This document shows, in pieces, positions 47,240-58,658 of a stretch of 64,000 nucleotides of DNA (position 1 is the first letter of the stretch; the number at the start of each line of letters is the position of its first letter). Both the position numbers and the translations under genes were made by a program. The notes beneath the pieces are model-generated. The model saw nothing but the letters and a program-made list of their open reading frames with translations, was not told where the DNA came from and ran no database searches. Source of the DNA: Delphinus delphis (taxonomy: Eukaryota; Chordata; Mammalia; Artiodactyla; Delphinidae); contig NC_082695.1 in the NCBI RefSeq assembly GCF_949987515.2, positions 86,885,604 through 86,949,603 on the forward strand, in the 5' to 3' direction.

Positions 47240-47600
47240 TTGAAAAAAACCAGGAGTTCATTATCTCATGTGACTGGGAAGTCTTCAGGCATGGCTGGAT
47301 CCAGCAGCTGTAGAGCTGTGGTCTGGGCTCCTCTCTCTCCATCCCTGGGCTTTGCTTTCCTTCATGTTATCTGTGGTCTCAAGGGGTTCACTTCCCACGG
47401 CAAGAAAGGCAGCTCTCACCCTATGTACATATCACAGCTTAGAACCTCAGGGGAAGCACAGCCTCTGGAGTCTTCTAACGGGGCCAAGCGTGGACAGGTG
47501 CTCAGTTCTGGAGTCAGGTGAGGATGTCGAGGTATCAATCAGGATTACTATAGAGTGTGAAGGCAATGTTCCTAGCACCTGCCAGGGATGCTGGCAGATA
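47240..47600 (+). repeat. Old interspersed repeat, family unassigned
   Basis: The text 'ggagttcattatctcatgtg', 'caggcatggctggatccagc' and 'ctccctgggctttgctttcc'-like phrases (47341-47360) has the wording of a common old mammalian repeat. I could not name the family. Confidence 0.4.
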
Positions 47601-49069
47601 AAGCCTGTATTCACGTCAGCGGGTTTCTACACGATGGGACCTCAGTGCCTTATACTCTAGAGGGTGCTGTCACCCACTACAGCTGCCAGGACAGGCGTGG
47701 CCCAAATAATCAGTAACAGTGTAAAGATCAAGAAAATCATATGTGGAGTGGAGCTGGTCCAGCCGAGGGCCCAGGTGGCGGGGCCTGGTGCCCGGGAGCA
47801 GTGGGCCTGGTGTCTGAGCCACTGTCATCTCAGAATCTGAGAGGAGGGTTGCACTAACTCTGCAGCCCAGAGGGGCTGCGGCCACCAGACAGCAGGTGGG
47901 ACCGCATCCGGCCTCTCCTGGGTCTCGGGGGGTGGAGGGGAGCAGACAGCTGTCCTGGGGAGCCCCGGCGTGAGCAGAAAGGGCGCCCAGGGCACACGAA
48001 GGTGGAGAAGGAGGTCGTGGCTGCAGGGGGGCTGCGGCCACCTTTCAGCAGACACGGCGCTGAGACAGGGCTTCCCTCCAGAAGCTGAGAGTAAATCCAC
48101 GGAGAAGAGAAGCTCCACGGAGGAGAGAATCTGAATATTTAGCCAGAAGAGAGTCTGCGGGTTTAAGAGTGGGAAATGCATGCTCTCGACACACAGAATC
48201 ATGACTCACAGGTGCTTCGAGAAGAGACAGCAGAAGTGAGTCGCCCCAATGGGAGAGTCAAAGACACCCCAGGAAGAAGGCCGCAGGGTGGCCGGGCACG
48301 AGAAGTAAACGTTTTCCAGGTGTGACGAAAGGAGAGCTGGCATTCAGATGGACGGAGCGGCACGAAACAAGGCGAAGCGTCATGGAAAAGCACAGCGTGC
48401 AGGGGGAAAGCGTTAACGTGACTGGAGCCGCGAGCTCCCGGGAGGGCAGAGAGAGCTGAGAAGGGGCCGCAGAGACATCGGCTCCACTGTGGAAGGGCCC
48501 CCTGTGGCCACAGCGCCTGGTGGGAGACCAATGAGGTGTGGACGCAGGACTGGCCAGATGGAGCCCCGTCTCAGGACGATAATCCCCGTGTTAAGCAGAA
48601 TGGAGACCCGAGTTTGCACACCCGCCTTCATGTCCTGTTAAAAACTCAGGGTAATAATTCTGTCAATTGCTCCCAAATCCCATCCCCCGTATGCTTCAGA
48701 GTGGCCCCTCATGACATGGGACCAACACAGTGAAAGCCCGTGGAAGTAAACGTTGAATCCTAAGGTGCCCTGTACTAGGCGGACACGTAACAGGAAGTAC
48801 TTGGATGTGGGCATGTTTTTTAAGATTTGTTTCTTCATGTTCCCAGGAAACTTTTCACATCTTTCTTTAAAGGTATTTTTCTAAATTTCTCTCCCCCCTG
48901 CAATATATTTATGATACAGCATTAAAGTTTACTTTAAAAAATCCTCCCGTCTGGGCTGTGCCGTCCTGGGTGAAAGTAATGGGGTCCCTGGCATCGCTGA
49001 AAGCTTTAGCTCTGGAAACCTTCCAGCCGCACACACGTGTTTCATGGACCAAAGCCTGAGGGAACTGGG
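47601..49069. other. Intergenic, partly GC-rich, nothing recognised
   Basis: Minus-strand ORFs of 110-125 codons at 47670-48531 overlap each other in different frames and show no domain, so they are treated as chance. No RNA gene was seen. Confidence 0.4.
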
Positions 49070-49078
49070 TGGGACTCA

Positions 49079-49083
<5 letters not shown>

Positions 49084-49110
<27 letters not shown>

Positions 49111-49302
49111 CGATACGCGGGCCTCTCATTGTTGTGGCCTCTCCCGTTGCGGAGCGCAGGCTCTGGACGCGCAGGCTCAGCGACCATGGCTCACGGGCCC
49201 AGCGGCTCCGCGGCATGTGGGATCTTCCCGGACCGGGGCACGAACCCGTGTCCCCTGCATCGGCAGGTGGACTCTCAGCCACTGCGCCACCAGGGAAGCC
49301 CC
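49084..49302 (-). mobile_element. CHR-type SINE, young subtype, exact TSD
   Basis: Reverse copy with TTTTC-interrupted T-run, 'gcgatacgcgggcctctcat' body and 'ccaccagggaagcccc' end. TSD 'tgggactcatttct' lies at 49070-49083 and 49303-49316. Confidence 0.95.
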
Positions 49303-49992
49303 TGGGACTCATTTCTGTAGCTGAGAGCAGCATAGACAGTCACAAGGTAAAGGCAGGTGGTGTGATCTTCCAACAGGGAGAGGAGGAGCAAAACCATCTG
49401 CCAGAAGAAAGGTCTAGAAAGCACTGGGCCAGCCTCAGGACCAAGAGGGAGGAAAGGGCTCCTCTGAGAACTTATGCCCACATCGCCCGCCTCCCATACG
49501 TGTGTTCTGAGGCTTAGCAAGCTGAGAACTTAACTTAAAAAGTCCCCGAGTTGATGGAGCCACGGGGGCAAAGGGCAGAAGCAAAGGCAAATACTTTTGT
49601 AAGAACGTCCTCTTAGTTCACGTCTTGTAAAATTCCCACAGACGCATTCTGGCCAAGTAGAAATCGAAGGGATGATGCTACACAAGCAACTGAGAAGAAG
49701 CCCCAGGAAACAGTGAGCAGCAGTGGGCCGCAAGGGGTTCGGAGTTTCCAGGACCTAAAACCAGCACATTGAAGACACCTGAAGGAATCAGAGAGGTCGT
49801 TAGAAACATGCGCAATGAGAAAGAAAAAATTAATAAAACGAGTCCTGGTGAATTTGAAAAGAAAAAATCTATCACAGATCAAGAGAGAACAGTGAAATGG
49901 GGGCTGTAGAATTGAAGGAAAATCGACAAATTGGCCCAGAGTAAGGAATTAAAATTATGAAAAAAAAGTGATTAAGAGACACCGAGGCAGAT

Positions 49993-50143
49993 ACTGTAGT
50001 GCACAGGGAACCATATGCAACGTCCTGTGATGAACCATAATGGAAAAGAATATATATGTATATAACGGAATCACTTTGCTGTACAGCAGAAATTAACACA
50101 ACATTGTAAATCAACTATACTTCAATAAAATTAAAAAAGAAAA
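49993..50143 (+). mobile_element. 5'-truncated L1 3' end, TSD
   Basis: Forward L1 3' UTR ('aatcactttgctgtacagca', 'ttgtaaatcaactatacttc') ends in an A-rich tail. The flanks 'aagagacaccgaggcaga' and 'aagagacactgaggcaga' differ at one position and are the TSD. Confidence 0.85.
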
Positions 50144-50240
50144 AGAGACACTGAGGCAGAGAGTGAAAAGGCCTTACTCGTGTCTCTCAGAATTCCAGGA
50201 CGAGAATGCCAGCAATGGGGAAAGTCAATATTTAAAGAGA

Positions 50241-50522
50241 GGGCTTCCCCGGTGGCGCAGTGGTTAAGAATCCACCTGCCAGTGCAGGGGACACGGGTTC
50301 GATCCCTGGTCCAGGAAAATCCCATATGCCATGGAGCAGCTAAGCCCGTGTGCCACAACTACTGAGCCTGAGTGCCACAACTACTGAAGCCCGCGCGCCT
50401 AGAGCCCATGCTCTGCAACAAGAGAAGCCACCGAAATGAGAAGCCCGCGCACCGCAACAAAGAGTAGCCCCTGCTCGCGGCAACTAGAGAAAGCCGTGTG
50501 CGGCAATGAAGACCCAATACAG

Positions 50523-50554
<32 letters not shown>
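50241..50554 (+). mobile_element. CHR-type SINE, long subtype, TSD
   Basis: Forward copy with 'gggcttccccggtggcgcag' head. The tail has become a (TA)n array. TSD 'tatttaaagaga' lies on both sides. Confidence 0.95.

Positions 50555-50557
<3 letters not shown>
50525..50557. repeat. (TA)n microsatellite
   Basis: About 16 TA units grown from the tail of the SINE. Confidence 0.97.
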
Positions 50558-50560
<3 letters not shown>

Positions 50561-51062
50561 AAGAGATAATGGCTGAAAATTTTCCAATATTGATGGAAAA
50601 TATTAATCCTCAGCCTCAGAAGCTCAACAAACCTCAAGAAGGATGGAAAATGGAAACAATCAAACACAACGAAGTGAAATTATAAAACACCGAAGATAAA
50701 GATACTAAAAATTGAGAAAACAGTCAAATTATCTACAAAGGAGTGATGATAGCATGGCCTGACTTCTCAAGAGCAAAAATAAAAGCTCTGGAAAGTTGAA
50801 TAATGTCTTCAAGTCACTGAGACCAAGAGCTGTCCATCTGGTCGACCACCGGCTGATGGTTGAACTAACCACAGTTTTGGGAATAAATGAGCAATTTTTA
50901 TTGTTGACACCTACTGAAGGAAAATTTGAAATAAATTCTTTAAGAAGAAGGAAAATGATCTCCCCCAAAGGCCTAAGAAGCGAACATGCCAAGCATGTCC
51001 CTCCCTGGTTGCTTTCCGTCTCACTAGGATGCTCTACACTCAATATGCAAAAGGTGCTGTGA

Positions 51063-51395
51063 TCTGAATGACATATGTTCATATGTGGAAATCCTAAGTC
51101 CCAGCATGCTGGCATTAGGAGGTGAGGACTTTGGGAGGTGGTTAGGTTAGGAGGGTGGAACCCCAGGAATGAGATGAATGCCTTCATAAAAGAGACCCTG
51201 CAGAATTTCTCTGAACCTTCTCCATGTGGGGTCACAGCAAGAAGGCAGCCACCTATGAACCAGGAAGCAGACACCGACTCTGCGGGTGCCTGGATCTTGG
51301 GCTTCTAGCTTCCAGAACTGTGAAAAATAAGTTTCTGTTGCTTATAAGCCAGCTGGTCTATAGTATTTTGTTATAGCTTCCCAAACAGACTAAGA
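51063..51395 (+). mobile_element. MaLR-like (MLT1/MST-type) solo LTR
   Basis: The phrases 'gtggaaatcctaagtcccag', 'aggaggtgaggactttggga', 'cagcaagaaggcagccacct' and 'ctagcttccagaactgtgaa', closing 'cccaaacagactaagaca', follow the order of a common mammalian MaLR LTR. It is an old relic of an endogenous LTR element with no internal genes nearby. Confidence 0.7.
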
Positions 51396-51439
51396 CAAAA
51401 GGCTTTCCCCTTTACCTCCTTCAGATTTCCGCTTTCCCT

Positions 51440-51660
51440 GACTGCCGTATAATTACACTCTCCAGTCACTGTATCCTATCCCGCCTTCTCCTCCTTCATG
51501 GTATTTATATGGCATATTATAGCTTTATTTATTTTTAATATCTTCTTTCCATAATAAAAGATAAGGTCCATGAAATAAGGGACTTGGTTTGGTTCATTGC
51601 TCTATTTTCAGAACCTAAAATAATTTCAGGCACATAGCAGACACTCAAGGGTAACTAGTA
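51440..51660 (+). repeat. L2 LINE 3'-end fragment
   Basis: The text 'aaggtccatgaaataaggga', then 'cattgctctattttcagaac' and 'caggcacatagcagacactc', is the L2 tail. Confidence 0.75.
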
Positions 51661-51689
51661 AAAGGATAAAAACAGACCACATTCCTTCT

Positions 51690-52310
51690 CCTTTCAAAAA
51701 GAGGGAAAAAGCCACCTTCAAATGTGACCCTCAAGATGTATAAAATAAACTGTTAAAAATAAGTCCAAACAGATTAGACTTATAATTTATTATAACAATA
51801 CATGTAAACAGACTAAACTCATCAGTTAAAAAATTAGAGATTGTCAAGTTGGATTATAAAGTAATTCAGTTATGTGCTGTATCCAAGAGATATCAGGAAA
51901 TCACAGGACATAGGAAGACTGCAAAAGATAGAACCGGCCAATGAAATGCAAAGAATGTTGGTATATCTACAGTAATAAGAGACAAAGTACATCTTAAGGG
52001 AAATATAATCCTGACCATATAATATTCAAATAAGGCAAAAGCCCCACAGTATATTATTTAAGAACATATGCATATGCCATAAATGTATAAATAAATGACT
52101 GATAGAGGATGCATTTAGGTTACCTGGAGATGGAGGGAGCAGTGGTGGAGGTTGTGACTGGGGAAATATATTAAAGTGGTTTCAACTCTACTGATAATTT
52201 CTTTTATTATTCTAAGCTGCATGGTGGGTACATGAGTATTTCATAAAGTTCTATCATATCTGTTCCATGTTGAAAATAGTTCATAATAAGAAAACTCTTC
52301 CCCAAATCTA
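51690..52310 (+). repeat. Old L1 fragment
   Basis: Forward L1-like text such as 'gccaatgaaatgcaaagaat' and 'gcagtggtggaggttgtgac', then 'taagctgcatggtgggtaca'. Confidence 0.6.
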
Positions 52311-52439
52311 ATTACAAACAACTTTTGATGCAACAGGCTGTCCAACACAGGGTACCCTGAAAGTGTAGGTCAGAGAGCCCCTTGGGAAGAAAAGCGACAC
52401 CGATGGGCAGGACAATTGAATGAGCTTTCCAAGAATCCT

Positions 52440-52590
52440 CTTAGGGAAGGCAAGGGCGTTCTTGGGTCAGCCAGTTACTTAAACTCAATCTCATCCTCGG
52501 GAAATGTGTGTGGATATAACAAGGGAATTGTGAGTATTAAATGAAACAATGAATGCACGTAAAGTGCTTGGTACATAGTAGGTGTTCAGT
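52440..52590 (+). repeat. MIR SINE
   Basis: The text 'gtgagtattaaatgaaacaa' followed by 'gtaaagtgcttggtacatag' and 'taggtgttcagtgaact' is MIR-like. Confidence 0.7.
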
Positions 52591-52679
52591 GAACTGCATC
52601 AAAATCTTTCTGGAAATGAAGCAGAATAGAACTAGCAAGTTAGAGTCAAAGAGAAATTAGATACTACTTACTTCCCAGA

Positions 52680-52810
52680 CTTCCCCAGGCAAAGTCAGCA
52701 CCTGCCCGAGGGAACGCTGCATCCCGTTCATCTTTGTATTCCCAGCGCCCTCAAGCACTGTGTCTGGCGCATAATGGACACTCAGGAATCATCTGGAGAA
52801 TGCTGAAAGG
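52680..52810 (+). repeat. L2-like 3'-end fragment
   Basis: The text 'ttcatctttgtattcccagc', 'gccctcaagcactgtgtctg', 'gcgcataatggacactcagg' is the L2 tail sentence. Confidence 0.7.
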
Positions 52811-53182
52811 TACCAGGATTCTTATGGACAAATCATATAAACACTGCAAATAAAGGAATCAATTTCATCTCTCTAGTTGTGAACCAGCAGGATTATAAAC
52901 AAGGATAATGTTTACTAACACTACTACAGTATACTTAAACAGCTCCTTTTTGGGGGGGGGGCGGATCCACATTTTACAACAGCGGTATTAAACGTGTTCT
53001 TTTCACTTCACGAATATTTCACGTCTTCTGTTTATGTCACTCAGATTTGTAACATAAGGCAAAACTGATCTAAAGTTGGACAATGTAAGCACGACACCTT
53101 CCCCTTTCATCTTATCCACATTTATCAAGAAAACTCAAACAGGCCACTCGTTTTTCTTTCCTGCTTATTTGCTCCCTAGCAG

Positions 53183-54202
53183 CGGGCAGGGAGGGGCGGT
53201 TGGGATTAGGGACTTTACAAAAACTCTAGGTTGCCTCAGGGCCAATCACCGACTTCTTGGGCTTTATTCCTGGGGTAGGGAGGGCTCTCCCCGACCGCCC
53301 CCCACCCCCACCCCCGGAGGGCTAGGATGAACGGCGCTGACAGATACCGAGGCCTGCGCGCCGCCGCCTCCCCGCCCAGCGCGCACGGAGCGCGCTTTGC
53401 TTCCCTTGCCGGGGCAGGGGCTGCACGCGGCGTTTGTCGCCTTCGCTGGACGCAGGCAGGTCTGCACCGCGCGGAGGAGAGCGCGCGCGGCCGATCGTGG
53501 CGAGGAGGTGGGCGGCGACCCATCCCATTGGGATTCATCCAGTCTCTCCGCGCGGGGAGGCCCCCGGCGGGCGTGGATTTCCGCGGGGCAGTGATGACGG
53601 AGTGGCCCCCTGCCAATGCCCACAAAGGCACAGAGCACTCTCCCGTTTGACCGAAAACCGCGAGGGGAGAGAGGCGCCGGCCGGTTGGGAGGCGAGGGCA
53701 GCCTTCTCCACGAACCGGGCGGTACGTGGCCGCGCGCCCGGCTGTGTCCCCAGAGCGCCGCGGGAAGGGAGAGGCTCAGAGCAACAGGTGCAGCCCGCAG
53801 CCACTCCCGGGACGTGGGAGACGACCTGCAGGGGCTCGGAGTCGGTAAGGCGCGGAGAGGGCTCTGTCCACCCCCAGGGCTGCACCGGCAGGTCCCTCCT
53901 CCCGGGTGCGGGCGGATCAGCGGGCGGTGGTGCCTGGGCAAGGGGAGCCCTGCGTTCTCCGGACAACCGACCCGGTCTGGGAAGGTCCAGCTCCGGCTCC
54001 GGTCCGTGTCCTCTCTCGGGCAGCCCCGTCCAAAAAGACGGTGCCACTAGGCACGGGCGCCCGGGCGCGTGCCCATCAGGGAGGCTCAGGCTCAGAAACT
54101 CGCGCTCTGCGTGCCAGGGGCTGGGTACCCCGGCTCCCCGCGGCGCCTTCCTTCCCCGGCCAGCACCCTTCGCCGGCGCGACCCGGGCGCCCCCCGCGCG
54201 CC
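53183..54202 (+). promoter_or_regulatory. GALR1 promoter region and 5' UTR
   Basis: GC-rich sequence directly upstream of the GALR1 start codon. Visible candidate sites are a GC box (GGGGCGG, 53193-53199), a CCAAT box in the context GGCCAATCA (53242-53246), and an inverted CCAAT (ATTGG, 53527-53531). No clear TATA box was seen, as is common for CpG-island promoters. Several upstream ATGs (for example 53327 and 53592) could form upstream ORFs, depending on where transcription starts, which the sequence alone does not show. Confidence 0.6.
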
Positions 54203-55350
54203 ATGGAGCTGGCGGCCGGGAACCTCAGTGAGGGGAACGCGAGCGGGCCCGAGCCCCCCGCCCCGGACCCCAGGACTCTTTTCGGCATCGGCGTGGAGAA
54301 CTTCATCACGCTGGTGGTGTTCGGCCTGATCTTCGCGCTCGGCGTGCTGGGCAACAGCCTGGTGATCACGGTGCTGGCGCGCAGCAAGCCGGGGAAGCCG
54401 CGCAGCACCACAAACCTGTTCATCCTCAACCTGAGCATCGCCGACCTGGCCTACCTGCTCTTCTGCATCCCCTTCCAGGCCACGGTGTACGCCCTGCCCA
54501 CCTGGGTGCTGGGCGCCTTCATCTGCAAGTTCGTCCACTACTTCTTCACCGTGTCCATGCTGGTCAGCATCTTCACCCTGGCCGCAATGTCGGTGGACCG
54601 CTACGTGGCCATCGTGCACTCGCGGCGCTCCTCCGCCCTGCGGGTGTCCCGCAACGCGCTGTTGGGCGTGGGCGTCATCTGGGCGCTGTCCATCGCCATG
54701 GCCTCGCCGGTGGCCTACCACCAGCGCCTCTTCCACCGGGGTGTCAGCAACCAGACCTTCTGCTGGGAGCAGTGGTCCAGCCAGCGCCACAAGAAGGCCT
54801 ATGTGGTGTGCACCTTCGTCTTCGGCTACCTGCTGCCACTCCTGTTCATCTGCTTCTGCTACGCCAAGGTGGGCCCCGAGGCGGCTCCTGCGTCCCTGCA
54901 CCCCTTTCCGGGACCCGCAGCGGCCCTGCCCCTTTGCCCTCATTCCCCAGAATTTTCTGCGGGGACCGCGCGGTGACCCTTTCCTGCTCCCTCGGCCTCG
55001 GCTTGGGCTCGCGGGTCTGACGTTGCGCGGAAGTTACTCGGAGTTTGGGCAACGCCAGGGAAAGTTTGCAGCAGGTCACTTCCCGGGCGCCCGTCCTCTC
55101 GCCCCGGCGGAAGGCGGCGTCAACGCCCACTTCTCAGTAGGGGAAAGCCGCGCCGCCCGTCAGCCCGCGCGAGGGCTGCCCCACGTGGCCGCAGGGTCAC
55201 GGCGAGCGCTCCATCCTCCTGAGCGCACGCCTTTGCCAGGTGGAGGCTCCGCGCCCCTCCACAGCCCTCAGCAGGGCCTGATGGGGAGATTTCCCTGCCC
55301 GCGGGGCGCACAGGGTCGGGGGGGCCGGCGGGGACCGGCTCTGTGAAGCC
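53270..55350. other. CpG island over GALR1 exon 1
   Basis: CpG-dense sequence covers the 5' flank, exon 1 and the start of intron 1, unlike the AT-rich, CpG-poor surroundings. It produces many long spurious ORFs on both strands, including a 283-codon antisense ORF over exon 1. Its limits are judged by eye. Confidence 0.85.
54203..54868 (+). CDS. GALR1: Galanin receptor 1, coding exon 1
   Basis: Codes for residues 1-222 of GALR1, a plasma-membrane class A GPCR for the neuropeptide galanin that signals mainly through Gi/o to lower cAMP. The ATG has G at -3 and G at +4, and MELAAGNLSEGNAS matches the mammalian GALR1 start. Visible features: N-glycosylation sites N7, N12 and N183; TM1 N51; TM2 D81 in LSIADLAYLL; C108 and C187 for the extracellular disulfide; F115, a residue known to matter for galanin binding; DRY at 132-134; W160 in TM4; P212 in TM5. 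The exon ends at CYAK (K222), then a GT donor at 54869 with phase 0, the same place as in other mammals. The frame is intact, so the gene looks functional as far as seen. The 105 or so residues for TM6, TM7 and the tail lie outside the window. Confidence 0.98.
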
Positions 55351-58306
55351 GCTGCTTCTGGCGACAGAGCTTTGACTTTCGTCTTATACACAAGTTGGGC
55401 GTTACAAATCCAAGTGGTTAGACAGTATTTCTTCACGGAGTCTTGAGGGAGTCTCCAGAGAACTTGGGGTGGATGGGCTTCCAGCTGCTGCTTCCCCGTT
55501 TCAGTCCTTTTAGGAAGGGGTAAGGAATATGAAGTGCCTCAGGGGGCAGGTCTAAAGCCCTGTCGCTGAGAGACACACTGTTGACACACCTCTGGTCCCC
55601 TACCCCTGCACCTCCTTATTGGGAAAATGGCTGTTAACCTTCCTGGTGCCAGCCTCGCCCTCGTAGCTCAGCACAATCACCTTCTCTTTGATTAATAATA
55701 CATGAGTCTGAAGATTTCATACTGATCTGAAAGTCTTGTTTATACTGGAGTAAAAGTTTCTGCTGGATAGTTATGAGACGTGATTCACAGGGTGAGCTCC
55801 ACTCTCCCCGACACACCCTCCCCAGACCCATCACCATGAGAAAAATACTGCTGTAACCACATTCTGAAATTTCCACCATTTTCTCTTCCTCTCCCTCTCC
55901 GTATCTCTCATTCTATTTCTCATAAGGCGGGGACTCTAGGACTCTGAATAATCAGATGAGGTAGAACGGCAGTCATTTCTTATATTCAATTCATAGAGCT
56001 TTTTGAGTTTTTTTTCCCCCCCAGCAGAAATCTTGACTAAAAGCCACCTGGTTTGGTTTGTCCCCTCCCCGCACATCATCTGTGTTGAGTTATGTCTGTT
56101 TTGAATGGTAATATTTCTGGATGTGATCTGAAAGAATGTCCTGCATCAAAGGGTTATGTATAAAGAGATGTGGTAATTGGGGAAATTGGGAGGTCACTGC
56201 AGCTTAGCTCTTCAGTAAATGGCTGTTTTATTCATTTCATCCTCTGCAAATGCAAATCGAAGCTTGGTTTGCACAGCCCAGTGGTCTCCAGTGTGCGCTA
56301 TCTCACTTAATCTGCAGGCCACCCAGTGGGTTGGAGCTATTGTGCATATTTTATTGATAAGGAAAGAGGGTTCTGGAGGAGTGAAGCAGCTGACCCAGAC
56401 TATGAAGCTGGTAAAGGCTTCAGGGAGGATTTCAGTGCAGGGATTCCCAGTCCCCCAAGAGAGGGGCAATTGCTGAGGGCCTGTAGGGCGTGGACCTTGG
56501 GACTAGAGTGATTCTTACAATATTTGCTTCTTCAATCATCATGACATGGATTAGACTTGAAGCACATTCTTCCTTCATTTCCCGAAAGTCTTTGGGGAAC
56601 ATAATTCAGGTCTCCTTAATGGAAACAACAAGGTAAATGTCTAGGAATAAATTAGGTTACATTTCTGTCATTTGAGAATTTATACAAGTCACACATAGGG
56701 CAAAATTTAAAATTTTTCAAAAATTCAAAAAATATATGATCATTTTTATATGGAAATAGTTTGCTTTTAAGCATAACTGGAACTTTCTTTGGAATTCAAG
56801 GTAATATTTGCATATTTATTCCAAACATACTTGGGTGTTTTCTCCACTGACCACTCAGCAGCATTCCTTAGGCATTTTGCAGTTACCCAGACGTGATCCC
56901 CCCCGAGTTTGTGGAAGGAATGAGTAACCCCCGGGGTAGTGTTATGAAGCAGGTAACATTTGACTTTTCCATATGGAGTCCTCTCCAGGTGGCCGTCTCT
57001 GATTTTGTTTTGCTGTGTCTCCTCTTGTCCCTTGCTTTCAGTCTGGGAAGGCTGTCCCCAAAGAACCTCGCCAGGCCGGTCCTCGCCAGGCAGGGTCCTG
57101 TCCAGCCCTTTCCTTCCCCTGGAAAGTTCTCCTCATTTGTTCCTGCCAAAGCCTCTCTTCTATCTTCGCCTTAGGTTTGATTTCTTATACCCCAGTCTCT
57201 GTTGGGAGGACAGTAAACTAACCCAATGTGCAGAGAGTGATCCCAAACGTCCCTGTAGCAAGTGAAAGGCTTGTCTTGCAGAGGATGCTAAGCCTCTGTA
57301 GGAAGTGAGAAGTATCTCAGTAGAGCTGGGAATTTGGAGTCGGAAGTTCACGCTCCCCGTGATCGCTGCTTGACCTGCGTAGGAATCGTGAGGGTGTGAA
57401 TAAGCCCCCTGGCTTCCCAATCAGGGAAGGGCCGTCCAGAAGGGCTGCATCCCGCCGAACGGAGCAGGCTTTCACAGTAAGTCCAGTTCCATTAAATTAC
57501 TTCCGTGCTGCGGCGCTTCAGGGGGACAGAGAGGTGGCTGGAACACTGCTTCCAGTTTTTGGAGAGACTCATCGAGTAACCGGTGGACAGTCTAAAGCCC
57601 TTAGTCACCCAGAGCTAATTTTCCTTAGATTTTTCCCTCAGATGGGACATGAGAAAGAACTCAACACCAGTGTGGCATATGTGCAGCCGTCTCGGCCCTG
57701 TTGTATAGCTTATGTTGTAAATTCTTACATAGAACCAAAGTGACTCACATCATTTCTCCTGAGTATTACATTGGCGAGAGAAGACAAAGCTAGTTTCTCT
57801 AAGGAAGGAAACCAGTGTCTCCCTGGAAGCCTTCCTGATGGGACATTAATTGTAGAACCTTGCTGAACGGTCTTCCAGTCATCAGTGATGCTGGAGGGCA
57901 GTCTGTAGTTTTTCCGTGTATCTAGGATTTAACATATGACAGGGACCTGGGGATTGTTAAAATGTAGAATCTTGGGGGAAGCCAAGGTGGAAGGGAGACC
58001 AACAAGGATGCACATATGGGTAGCGGTGTGGCTCTTTCTGGACGAAACCGCAGAGCTCCCTGCACCAGAACTCTCTGCCAGCAGGTGCTCCGGCCACAGA
58101 TGGCACCTGGGCACCCCTCAGGGTTAGAGGAACAGGTGTCCTTGGCAGTTCTTAGTCATCATTACTCCACCACCTCATGTGAATTTCAGTTTGAATGACG
58201 TTGCAAATGACGGTGGTCCCATTTCAGAACGTCAAGAAGTGTTGCAAAATGGACAGTGATGTGTGGGGTCTGAGACAAACCGATTTTATTAGTCTGTGTT
58301 TTTCAG
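54869..58306 (+). other. GALR1 intron 1
   Basis: A 3438-bp GT-AG intron: donor AAG|gtgggc, acceptor 'tctgtgtttttcag' with a pyrimidine tract. It holds the tail of the CpG island and a MIR; short ORFs in it are not supported as genes. The rest is sequence in which I recognise nothing further. Confidence 0.9.
56270..56465 (+). repeat. MIR SINE in GALR1 intron 1
   Basis: The text 'ctatctcacttaatctgcag', 'attttattgataaggaaaga' and 'agcagctgacccagactatg' follows the forward MIR order. Confidence 0.75.
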
Positions 58307-58372
58307 GTCCTTCATCATTTGCACAAAAAGTTGAAGAACGTGTCAAAGAAGTCAGAGGCATCGAAGAAAAAG
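58307..58372 (+). CDS. GALR1: Galanin receptor 1, coding exon 2
   Basis: A 66-bp exon coding for residues 223-244 at the end of TM5 and the third intracellular loop, which couples to G proteins. It reads VLHHLHKKLKN, then VSKKSEASKKK. It follows 'tgtttttcag' and is followed by a 'gtaaaa' donor; both junctions are phase 0 and match the known small second exon of GALR1. Compared with the human protein as I remember it, N225 is His and M234 is Val; the Lys-rich character is kept. It is too short to appear as a long ORF and is identified by similarity and splice sites. Confidence 0.96.
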
Positions 58373-58580
58373 GTAAAAATATTCGTGGACTTACAGCCTG
58401 TGCGCGTTTCTAGAGCTCAGTTTACGTATACTCTTAGCTCTCCTTGCAGCCACCCTGTGCCTGTGACGTTTTGGTTCCTGGGTACAGAGATTTGAGATGA
58501 GCCTCTTACCACTAGGCAGAGGGTAGAAATGGGAAATGAGCTGTTGAGGGTGGCCAGGTGACCGTGCTGCGAGAAAACGT

Positions 58581-58634
58581 GGATGGAAGTCTCGCGAGGG
58601 ATGGAAGTCTCGGGAGGGATGGAAGTCTCGGGAC
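58581..58634. repeat. 18-bp tandem triplication
   Basis: Three adjacent copies of 'ggatggaagtctcgggag' (first with 'cgcgag', last ending 'ac'), about 210 bp into GALR1 intron 2. Confidence 0.9.
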
Positions 58635-58635
58635 C

Positions 58636-58658
58636 GGGGGGGGGGGGGGGGGGGGGGG
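58636..58658. repeat. Poly-G run (23 G)
   Basis: An uninterrupted run of 23 G followed by CGGGGAGG, next to the 18-bp triplication. It could form a G-quadruplex in the DNA or the pre-mRNA. Its length may be affected by sequencing error. Confidence 0.9.

Larger units (their letters stand above)
49600..50990 (+). mobile_element. Old L1 segment with nested L1 end and SINE
   Basis: Forward L1 text such as 'caatattgatggaaaatatt', 'aagctcaacaaacctcaaga' and 'caaacacaacgaagtgaaat' is interrupted by a younger L1 3' end (49993-50143) and a SINE (50241-50554). Confidence 0.65.

Noticed and set aside
47670..48531. Overlapping minus-strand ORFs of 110-125 codons
   Set aside because: Neighbouring frames overlap with low-complexity Pro/Ser/Leu-rich text and no family match.
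53434..54231. 265-codon + strand ORF and other long ORFs in the CpG island
   Set aside because: Low stop-codon density in CpG-rich DNA makes these likely by chance; all strands and frames are open together, and no family features are seen.
54092..54943. 283-codon minus-strand ORF over GALR1 exon 1
   Set aside because: It is the antisense shadow of a GC-rich coding exon; it is His/Gln/Val/Gly-rich with no domain.
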